64,000 nt of DNA from an uncultured Bacteroidales bacterium (GTDB lineage Bacteria > Bacteroidota > Bacteroidia > Bacteroidales > SZUA-534), in the NCBI GenBank assembly GCA_902790595.1, contig CADASL010000002.1, forward strand, positions 62,001-126,000, given 5' to 3'. This document shows, in pieces, positions 55,150-64,000 of the stretch. Every line of letters begins with the position of its first letter. Position 1 is the stretch's first letter. Both the position numbers and the translations under genes were made by a program. The notes beneath the pieces are model-generated. The model was not told where the DNA came from, made no database searches, and saw only the letters and a list, made by a program, of their open reading frames with translations.

Positions 55150-57069
55150 ATGAACAAACGCTCACTTCTGATTTGTGCCCTTGCGTGCATCTTCTTATCG
55201 GCTGTATGTCTGATAGTTGCGTTGCTGGGTGCTTCGAGTGCCGCCGACGGCAAGTTCGACCAAAAATTGGGCCTGACATCGCCCAACGGCAAAATCCGCT
55301 TCCAATGCGAATTGAACGTCGATAACATCCCGTCGCTCAACGTCTATTATATGACTGACGGTGAATGGGATAAGGTGATTTCAATTCCAAAATTCGGACT
55401 CACAGAAGGGGCTGACGCTTTTCTGTCGTACAAAAACGCATCGAAAACCATCGACATCCAAGATAACTATAAAATGCTGTCGGGCAAGCGTTTACACTGC
55501 ATCAATCAGGCAACTGAGCGCACCTTCAGTTTTGTTGACCGCAACAACCGCACGCAGAACGTGATTGTGCGCGCCTACAACAACGGCGTGGCTTTCCGCT
55601 TTGCGCTGGCCAAGGGCTACAGCGAGTGCAACTTCCTGCAAGAGCAGACCACATACCATTTTGCCGATTCGGCCAAACGCTGGCTGCAGCGCTTCGACGA
55701 CTCGTACGAAAAGTTTTACTGGCCAAATCCGAAGGAACGCGAAGGCTGCCACTGGGCCTATCCGTCGCTTTTTGAGCCGAAAGACAGTCTGTATATTCTT
55801 ATCACTGAAGCAGATATAACAGGCAAAAACAGCGGCTCAAGTTTGAGAAACACCGCCGCGTCAAGTTATAAAATCCAAAACGACGAAAACCGCCTTGCGC
55901 TGAGCGACGGCTGGCAGACGCCGTGGCGCGTGGCCATCATCGGGTCGCTGGCCGACGTGGTGGAATCGACTCTTGTGACTGACGTGAGCACGCCGTGCAG
56001 AATTGCTGATAATGAGTGGATTAAGCCTGGTGTGGCATCGTGGATTTACTGGGCCTACAACCACGGTTCGAGCGATTATCAGATTGTAAAACAATACATT
56101 GACTTGGCCGCCGAACTGAAACTGCCCTACACGCTCATCGACGCCGAATGGGACGAAATGCACGGCGGCAACATCTACGAAGCCATCGCCTACGCGAAAC
56201 AGAAGGGCGTGAAACTGCTAATGTGGTATAATTCAACCACTAAATGGGTTGACCGCGCCCCTGGGCCGAAATATCGGCTGAACAAGGCCGAAGACCGCGA
56301 AAAAGAGTTTAAGTGGCTGGAAGATAATGGCATAGCAGGCGTTAAAATCGATTTTTTTGAAGGCGACAAGCAGCGCACAAACCAATACTGCATTGAACTG
56401 CTCGAGAGTGCCGCAAAGCACCATTTGCTGGTCAATTTCCACGGCGCCACTCTGCCGCGCGGCTGGCAACGAACCTATCCGAATCTGGTTAGTACAGAAG
56501 CAGTTATGGGTGCCGAATGGTACAACAACGCCCCATTCCTGACCGACAGGGCCGCAATGCACAACGCCACTCTTCCGTTCACTCGCGGCGTGGTGGGCTC
56601 AATGGACTACACGCCCTGCACCTTCACCGATTCGCAGTTTCCGCACATCACCACGCACGCCCACGAGTTGGCGCTGACGGTGCTTTTTGAATCGGCCGTG
56701 CTGCACCTTGCCGACCGCCCGACAAGTTACCTGTCGCAACCAACTGAAGTTCAACGGTTCTTCACCAACCTGCCAACCGTTTGGGACGAGACGAAACTCG
56801 TTTGCGGCTACCCTGGCGAGTACGCCGTAATGGCCCGCGAGCGCAACGGCAAATGGTATGTGGCGGGTATCAACGGCAGCGACAGCGAGCGCGAAATTGC
56901 TCTGAATCTTGATTTTATCAAGAACGGCAAATTCAAATTGTTCGCCGACAGCGGCAATCCCGACAACCCGTGGACAATCACCAATATCGAAGCCAACAAT
57001 CTGCCCAAAGCAGTGAAATTGCTGCCGCGCGGGGGATTTGTGATTGCGGAAGAATCTTCTAAAAATTAA
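55150..57069 (+). CDS. GH97 family glycosidase, copy 2
   Basis: 639 residues. It starts with a hydrophobic stretch (LLICALACIFLSAVCLIVALLG) that acts as signal or membrane anchor; no lipobox is clear, unlike copy 1. The domains repeat those of copy 1: SPNGKIRFQCEL, WIYWAYNHGSSDYQ, YTLIDAEWDEM, GVKIDFFEGD with Asp401, NFHGATLPRGWQRTYPNL. Divergence from copy 1 is greatest in the N-terminal 130 residues. The pair arose by tandem duplication and the repeat-rich spacer lies between them. Confidence 0.94.
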   Translation: MNKRSLLICALACIFLSAVCLIVALLGASSAADGKFDQKLGLTSPNGKIRFQCELNVDNIPSLNVYYMTDGEWDKVISIPKFGLTEGADAFLSYKNASKTIDIQDNYKMLSGKRLHCINQATERTFSFVDRNNRTQNVIVRAYNNGVAFRFALAKGYSECNFLQEQTTYHFADSAKRWLQRFDDSYEKFYWPNPKEREGCHWAYPSLFEPKDSLYILITEADITGKNSGSSLRNTAASSYKIQNDENRLALSDGWQTPWRVAIIGSLADVVESTLVTDVSTPCRIADNEWIKPGVASWIYWAYNHGSSDYQIVKQYIDLAAELKLPYTLIDAEWDEMHGGNIYEAIAYAKQKGVKLLMWYNSTTKWVDRAPGPKYRLNKAEDREKEFKWLEDNGIAGVKIDFFEGDKQRTNQYCIELLESAAKHHLLVNFHGATLPRGWQRTYPNLVSTEAVMGAEWYNNAPFLTDRAAMHNATLPFTRGVVGSMDYTPCTFTDSQFPHITTHAHELALTVLFESAVLHLADRPTSYLSQPTEVQRFFTNLPTVWDETKLVCGYPGEYAVMARERNGKWYVAGINGSDSEREIALNLDFIKNGKFKLFADSGNPDNPWTITNIEANNLPKAVKLLPRGGFVIAEESSKN

Positions 57070-57116
57070 CGGTGCTATTAGAATTTGCCAACACTTTGCG
57101 GCAATTGCGTTTTTGT

Positions 57117-57170
57117 GTTTTATCCATTATAAAAGATAGAATCGCCAAGTTTTATCCGATATAAAAGACA
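57117..57170. promoter_or_regulatory. Two direct repeats, each a TTTTAT-N5-ATAAAA palindrome
   Basis: 22-base units at 57117-57138 and 57149-57170, 32 bases apart, with three differences. Each contains 6-bp inverted arms. The phase of about three helical turns fits two operator dimers. Confidence 0.5.
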
Positions 57171-57237
57171 AAACCCAACCATTCGTCCCATTTCTTCGCA
57201 AATCGCACAATCGGCACTCTTTGAATTGCCGAATTGC

Positions 57238-57245
57238 TATATTTG
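57238..57245 (+). promoter_or_regulatory. -7 element of the SGNH-CE1 gene
   Basis: TATATTTG, 74 bases before the ATG at 57319; a TTTG at 57220 is too close to be an ideal -33. Confidence 0.5.
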
Positions 57246-57264
57246 TGCCATAAGAATCGATTGA

Positions 57265-59271
<2,007 letters not shown>

Positions 59272-59290
59272 ATAAAAACCGCTGATTTTT

Positions 59291-59324
59291 AAAGGCTTGA
59301 TGCATTTTGTATCAAGCCTTTTTT
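59291..59324 (+). terminator. Intrinsic terminator after the bimodular esterase
   Basis: Perfect 11-bp stem AAAGGCTTGAT / ATCAAGCCTTT with a 9-base loop and following T-run. Confidence 0.92.
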
Positions 59325-59483
59325 ATTTGAGCCGCAGACCGTAAGTATCGTCCAATTTGACCGAATTTTATCTTTTGTATTTGTGTAAAAATCAATATAT
59401 TACATGGTATTTAGTAAATTTACTCAACTCGAAATATGAAACAGCAACCCATATTTGGAATGCCGACGCGCAAAGTGTTGTAA

Positions 59484-59597
59484 ATGAATTGCGTTCAAAT
59501 GATTGCCATTCTAAACGGCTGCGATGCCTTTCTTACTAACAACAAGCAATTGCGGCAAGTAAGCGAAATCAGAATCATCCTTGTGGATGAACTGTAA
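59484..59597 (+). pseudogene. Remnant of a PIN-domain (VapC-like) protein
   Basis: A 37-residue open frame whose end, NGCDAFLTNNKQLRQV and IILVDEL, matches the C-terminus of PIN nucleases (A-x-DAFLTND-x2-L). The preceding half of the domain and the VapB partner are not found. The gene desert 59272-59822 holds otherwise only terminators and operators. Confidence 0.65.
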
Positions 59598-59622
59598 ATA
59601 ATCGTAAAACATCAATTTACAA

Positions 59623-59650
59623 AAGAGAGCCGCAAGGCTCTTTTTTTTTT
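59623..59650 (+). terminator. Intrinsic terminator after the PIN remnant
   Basis: Stem AGAGCC / GGCTCT with a GCAA tetraloop and ten T. Confidence 0.9.
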
Positions 59651-59673
59651 GCACTTATTTCCAAAAGTTAGTT

Positions 59674-59700
59674 AAAAGGTGGTAAGGTAACTACCTTTTT
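59674..59700. promoter_or_regulatory. AAAAGGT...ACCTTTT inverted repeat
   Basis: 10-bp arms AAAAGGTGGT / ACTACCTTTT with one mismatch about a 5-6 base centre, upstream of the operator at 59719. Exact ends uncertain by one or two bases. Confidence 0.45.
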
Positions 59701-59718
59701 CTTTTTGAATAAAAGAAT

Positions 59719-59737
59719 AAAAGTATTTTTTACTTTT
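59719..59737. promoter_or_regulatory. Palindromic operator AAAAGTA-N5-TACTTTT (second copy)
   Basis: Same perfect arms and spacer length as 8921-8939. It ends 15 bases before the -7 element and covers the -33 region. Confidence 0.6.
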
Positions 59738-59752
59738 TATAAAATTTTTGAT

Positions 59753-59760
59753 TACATTTG
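59753..59760 (+). promoter_or_regulatory. -7 element of the third GH97 gene
   Basis: TACATTTG, 68 bases before the ATG at 59829. Confidence 0.6.
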
Positions 59761-59828
59761 TGTTAACAAATCGAAGATGGGAAACTATTAACACTATTTA
59801 TAAACAACACGTAATCAACACAATGCAA

Positions 59829-61769
59829 ATGAAGAAAGTTTTATTAAGTCTGGTTTTGGCGTGCGGATTCATTGGCGCGCAATCAACAGAGAAAGAGATT
59901 AAAAGTCCTGATGGACAGATAGTTGTAACCGTATCGGATGCCGATGGCAAGCCGTCGTACTCGGTGAAACTGAACGGCGAGGTGTTTCTTGAGCAGTCGC
60001 CGCTGGGTTTGGTGCTCGATTTGGGCGACTACACCAACGGTATGTCGCTTACCGACAGCAAGGAAGACCTGAAATACACTGACAGTTACACGCTGCGCAA
60101 CTCGAAGCAGAGCAAGATTGACGTTGAGGCCAACGGCGGTATTTTCACCTTCGCAAAGGGCGGCAAAAACGTTTACAGTGTCGAGTTCTACGTGTCGAAC
60201 CGCGACGTGGTGTTCCGCTATAATCTTATGGCACAGCGTCCTACGTTCTGCTGCGTGGTAAAAGAAGAGGCTTCGGGATTCCGTTTGCCTGATGGCGCCA
60301 CCACTTTCCTTTGCCCACAGGCCACCCCGATGGGCGGTTTCGCGCGCACAACACCTTCGTACGAGACGCATTACACTGTGGATGACGCACTTGGAAAGAA
60401 CGGCTGGGGACAAGGCTACACCTTCCCGTGCCTGTTCAAGAACGCCGACAAGGGCTGGATTCTGATTTCGGAAACTGGCGTGAACGGCCGCTACTTCGGT
60501 GGCCGACTGATGGGCGGCAACGGCGGACTCTACACTATCGGTCTTCCGCAAGAGGGCGAGATGAACGGACTCGGCTCGTCGACACCTGGACTCACATTAC
60601 CGTCGTCAACACCTTGGCGCACAATTACTTTGGGCAAAACACTGGCCCCGATTGTTGAAACGACAGTGGCTTTCGACTACGTTAAACCGCTCTACGAGGC
60701 GTCGCAGGAATACCAATACGGACGCGGCTCGTGGTCGTGGATTATCGGAATGGACGGCAATACCAACTTCGATGTGCAGAAGAAGTATATCGATTTTTCG
60801 GCTGCAATGGGCTTCGAGTCGGTGCTGATTGACGCGCTTTGGGACACTCAAATCGGCCGCGACAAAATCAAGGAACTGGCCGACTACGGAAAGCAGAAAA
60901 ACGTGGCTATCTACCTGTGGTACAACTCGAACGGCTACTGGAACGACGCGCCGCAGAGTCCGCGCGGAATTATGGACAACATTATCACCCGCCGCGCCGA
61001 GATGAAATGGATGCAAAGCATTGGTATTCGCGGAATTAAGGTGGATTTCTTTGGCAGCGACAAGCAGCCGATGATGCAACTCTACGAGGATATTCTGGCC
61101 GACGCCAACGACTATGGTCTGCTGGTAATCTTCCACGGCTGCACGCTTCCGCGCGGCTGGGAACGTATGTACCCCAACTTTGCGGCTTGTGAGGCCGTCC
61201 GCGCAAGCGAGAATCTGGCTTTCGGCCAAAACGAATGCGACAACGAGGCCTTCTGCGCCACTCTGCACCCGTTCATTCGCAACACGGTGGGCAGTATGGA
61301 CTGGGGCGGCAGCACGCTCAACAAACACTACGCCTACGACAATCAGCACGGCAACACGCGCCGCACGTCGGATGTGTTTGCGCTGGCCATTTCGGTTATG
61401 TTCCAAACGGCTGTGAATCATTTTGCTATGGCGCCCAACAACCTGACTGACGCACCCGCCTGGGCCGTCGATTTTATGAAGCAGGTGCCGACAACCTGGG
61501 ACGAGGTGAAGTTCATTGACGGCTATCCTGGCAAGTACGCTGTTCTTGCGCGCCGCCACGCCGACAAATGGTACATTGTGGGCATTAACGCGCAGAAGGA
61601 AACGCAGAAACTCAACCTGAACCTGCCAATGCTCGAGGCCAACAAAACCGTGAAACTCTACAGCGACGACGCCAATCTGAACGGCAGCGTTAAAGATTTG
61701 AAAATTAACAAGAAACAGCAAGTTGCGATTACCATTCCGTGCAATGGCGGCGTGGTGATTTGCGAATAG
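59829..61769 (+). CDS. GH97 family glycosidase, secreted, copy 3
   Basis: 646 residues from ATG 59829 (59823 is also possible), with a Sec signal (VLLSLVLACGFIGAQS). N-terminal super-sandwich: SPDGQIVVTVSDADGKPSYSV; barrel: FDVQKKYIDFSAAMGFESVLIDALWD, cited in part, GIKVDFFGSDKQ with Asp406 at the retaining nucleophile site, and HGCTLPRGWERMYPNF. It is a more distant GH97 clade than copies 1 and 2: PLGLVLDLGDY, MGGFARTTPSYETHY and WGGSTLNKHY are special to it. Promoter and palindromic operator lie upstream and a strong terminator downstream, so it is a single-gene unit. Confidence 0.94.
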   Translation: MKKVLLSLVLACGFIGAQSTEKEIKSPDGQIVVTVSDADGKPSYSVKLNGEVFLEQSPLGLVLDLGDYTNGMSLTDSKEDLKYTDSYTLRNSKQSKIDVEANGGIFTFAKGGKNVYSVEFYVSNRDVVFRYNLMAQRPTFCCVVKEEASGFRLPDGATTFLCPQATPMGGFARTTPSYETHYTVDDALGKNGWGQGYTFPCLFKNADKGWILISETGVNGRYFGGRLMGGNGGLYTIGLPQEGEMNGLGSSTPGLTLPSSTPWRTITLGKTLAPIVETTVAFDYVKPLYEASQEYQYGRGSWSWIIGMDGNTNFDVQKKYIDFSAAMGFESVLIDALWDTQIGRDKIKELADYGKQKNVAIYLWYNSNGYWNDAPQSPRGIMDNIITRRAEMKWMQSIGIRGIKVDFFGSDKQPMMQLYEDILADANDYGLLVIFHGCTLPRGWERMYPNFAACEAVRASENLAFGQNECDNEAFCATLHPFIRNTVGSMDWGGSTLNKHYAYDNQHGNTRRTSDVFALAISVMFQTAVNHFAMAPNNLTDAPAWAVDFMKQVPTTWDEVKFIDGYPGKYAVLARRHADKWYIVGINAQKETQKLNLNLPMLEANKTVKLYSDDANLNGSVKDLKINKKQQVAITIPCNGGVVICE

Positions 61770-61776
61770 TTGAAAC

Positions 61777-61813
61777 AAAAATCCGACACGGTCAAAGTGT
61801 GTCGGATTTTTTT
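61777..61813 (+). terminator. Intrinsic terminator after the third GH97 gene
   Basis: Perfect 13-bp stem AAAAATCCGACAC / GTGTCGGATTTTT with T-run. Confidence 0.93.
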
Positions 61814-61859
61814 GTTTTCGAACATAAAAAGCTGATTTGCAATATTTAACCAACTAATT

Positions 61860-64000
61860 ATGAAGATACACAAACTCTCACTCGCCGCCCTGATTGCCGT
61901 ATTTGCAATGGTGGTATCGTGCACAAAAACAACCGATTACAGCACTGAAGTGATAAATGCAAATTGGACGTTTGCCTTGGGCGATTTTGAAAATGCCCAA
62001 AACACCGATTTCGACGATTCGCAGTGGCAGAAGATTGGGATACCGCACTCATTTGCAATACCTTACTTTATGTCGCGCGATTTTTATGTGGGCTACGGCT
62101 GGTATCGCAAGAAAATCAACCTTTCGGCCAACGACTTGAAAAACAGACTGTTCATTGAGTTCGACGGCGTTTTTCAGGAAGCCGAAATATTTGTCAATGG
62201 CAAGCCAAGCGGCTCGCACACAGGCGGTTACACGGGTTTTAGCATTGATATTACCGAGAATGCCGTGGCTGGCGAAAACCTTGTGGCAGTGAGAGTTAAC
62301 AACATTTGGAATCCAAAAGTTGCACCGCGTGCGGGCGAGCACAACTTCAACGGCGGCATTTACCGCACGGTGCGGCTGGCCAAGAAAAACCCGACGCACA
62401 TTGCGTGGTGCGGCCTGCAAATCACAACGCCTGGATTGAAGGAAACCGAAGGCAAATCGGCTGCAGCTAGCACTGATGTAACCATTGAAAATCAGGCTAA
62501 TGCGGACAAAACGGCCACTTTGCGGCTGATTGTCAAAGACAGCAAGGGCGCAATCGTTGCGCAAAGCGATAAGGAACTGAAAATGAAGGCTGGCGAGCGT
62601 CTGACAACCAATATCGCGACAGCGGAAATTGCCAACCCGATGCTTTGGTCGGTTGATTTGCCGACACTTTATACGGCTGAATGTCAGATAGTTGACAACG
62701 GTAAGGTGATAGATTCGCAATCGTCGGTTTTTGGGTTCCGCTGGCTCGACTGGACCGCCGACCACGGTTTCTTCCTGAACGGCAAGCACTTATATCTGCG
62801 CGGCGCCAATGTTCACCAAGACCACGCTGGCTGGTGCGACGCCATTACCGAAGAGGCATTCGCGGGTCGCACTATCCGCACTCGCGCGCTTTTGCCGACG
62901 AATGCTCGCGGCAGGGAATTCTGTTCTGGTCGGAAGCACCGTTCTGGGGAACTGGTGGAAATCAGCAAGATGGCTACTGGTACGCGAGTGCCTATCCTGT
63001 GAACGATGCCGACACGGCGGCCTTTGAGCGCAGCATTCTGCAGCAACTTTCAGAGATGATTATCATTAACCGCAACCAACCGTCGGTGTTTGCGTGGTCG
63101 ATGTGCAACGAGGTGTTTTTCACTCAGCGTCAGACAATTGCGGCCACCAAAAATCTGCTGCGCAAGATGGTTGAGCGCACCCACCAACTCGACACGACGC
63201 GCTATGCGGCCATTGGTGGGGCGCAGCGTCCGCTCGGCGCCGACCGCTTCGACCTGCTTGGCGACGCTGTGGGCTACAACGGCGACGGCGCAACCATTCC
63301 CGACTTCATTCGGCCTGGCATTCCGTCGCTGGTGTCGGAATACAGCACCACAACGGCCATTCGGCCTGGCGTGTATGACCCTGGGTGGGCCGATTTGCAG
63401 AAAGACGATGCCTACAAGGGCCTTGAGTGGCGTGGCGGGCAGTGCATTTGGTGCGGATTCGACCACGGAAGCATTTTCGGCAGTCAGTTGGGCAAGACGG
63501 GAATCATTGACTATTTCCGCATTCCGAAACGTGCATATTATTGGTACAGAAACGAATACGCAGGCATTGCGCCGCCCGAATGGCCAACCGAAGGCGAACC
63601 CGCGGCTTTGAAAATCGAATCGACCAAAACCAAAGGAATACTGACCGACGGAACCGACGATGTGCGGCTGACAGTCAGCGTTTTAGACGCAAGCGGACGG
63701 CTCATTTCGAACTCGCCCGACGTGCGGCTGCGCATTGTTTCGGGTCCTGGCGAATTTCCGACAGGCAGAGAGATTTGCTTCTCGAAAAAATCTGATATTC
63801 AGATTCTTGACGGATTGTGCGCCATTGAGATGCGTGCGTATCAGTCGGGCAAAACGGTTGTTGAGGCAACGTCGGACGGACTGGCTTCGGGCACCATAGA
63901 ACTTGAGTTTGTGGGCGGCGAACGGTTTGTTGAGGGCAAAACGCCTGTGGTTGCCGACCGCCCGTACATTCAGAAACGCAAGGCAAGAACCGATGACGAT
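61860..64000 (+). pseudogene. GH2 family glycosidase, broken by an internal deletion and frameshift; continues past window end
   Basis: The first frame (61860-63002) encodes a signal with lipobox VVSCT, the GH2 sugar-binding domain (YGWYRKKINL, GGYTGFSIDITENAV, VRVNNIWNP), the Ig-like domain and the start of the barrel (HLYLRGANVHQDHAGWCDAI). After ITEEAF it shifts. From base 62861 a different frame resumes exactly with RGSHYPHSRAFADECS and runs open to 64000, carrying the acid/base Glu in WSMCNEV and the nucleophile Glu in VSEYSTTT. About 15 codons of the conserved RDxxLMKxxGFDFI region are missing between them. Without that part and in frame 0, no active enzyme is expected. GH2 members are beta-galactosidases and relatives. 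Confidence 0.88.

Noticed and set aside
60606..61853. A 415-codon open frame on the minus strand opposite the third GH97 gene
   Set aside because: It mirrors the high-GC third positions of the sense gene, has no family resemblance, and the plus-strand GH97 with its promoter and terminator explains the region.
62851..63002. Programmed ribosomal frameshift in the GH2 gene
   Set aside because: No slippery sequence is seen, and about 15 conserved residues are missing at the junction, which frameshifting cannot restore.

Overview
The window looks like a chromosomal segment of a glycan-degrading member of the Bacteroidota, most likely order Bacteroidales. The evidence is the family content (GH97, GH43, GH31, DUF6057, DUF6249, DUF3990, BASS, EFR1, LytTR), the many lipoprotein or Sec signals, the absence of Shine-Dalgarno sites, and repeated TAnnTTTG -7 promoter elements upstream of genes. 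The genetic code is standard. No rRNA, tRNA, CRISPR array or integrase was seen.

Layout. 1-4769: the 3' part of a GH31 glycosidase, a DUF6057-type membrane protein and a lipoprotein with PD40 repeats and a CxxCH haem motif. 4809-6824: an AAA ATPase/PD-(D/E)XK gene enclosed by directly repeated long palindromes. 6845-11609: a thioredoxin-like lipoprotein and, divergently, a tandem GH43 enzyme. 11836-15388: an accessory island with HigBA, a DEDDh exonuclease overlapping an LRR_5 protein, and a RAYT-type transposase that carries a REP palindrome inside its own reading frame. 15401-24235: DUF3089 lipoprotein, BASS transporter, GNAT, a YdeI-like protein, a LytTR regulator divergent from a Cthe_2159-type carbohydrate-binding lipoprotein, a GH35-like enzyme and a CDP-alcohol phosphatidyltransferase. 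24165-25384: a small inserted module between two copies of the transferase 3' end. 25472-26811: an ECF sigma trio.

26945-42757 is mostly housekeeping and envelope genes: pheT, macro domain, SiaC-like, rhomboid, gmhB, a class IV aminotransferase-like protein, a Wza/Wzc export pair, pepC, lgt, GH5, a ferredoxin protein, def, ruvX and a phosphoglucosamine mutase.

42887-64000 is a carbohydrate-active enzyme cluster: GH31, three related CE1-type esterases (one fused to an SGNH acetylesterase), GH43, three GH97 and a frame-disrupted GH2. It is interrupted by two tandem unknown lipoproteins and a DUF3791/DUF3990 module. Together these enzymes would strip acyl groups and alpha-linked side chains from a substituted plant polysaccharide such as a xylan, but no SusC/SusD pair or HTCS regulator is present, so uptake must be encoded elsewhere.

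The best candidates for undescribed biology are the palindrome-flanked ATPase-nuclease, the exonuclease-LRR pair, the DUF3990 three-gene module, and the REP-in-RAYT arrangement. A well-formed LytTR operator and a shared palindromic operator in front of two glycosidase genes are also reported.
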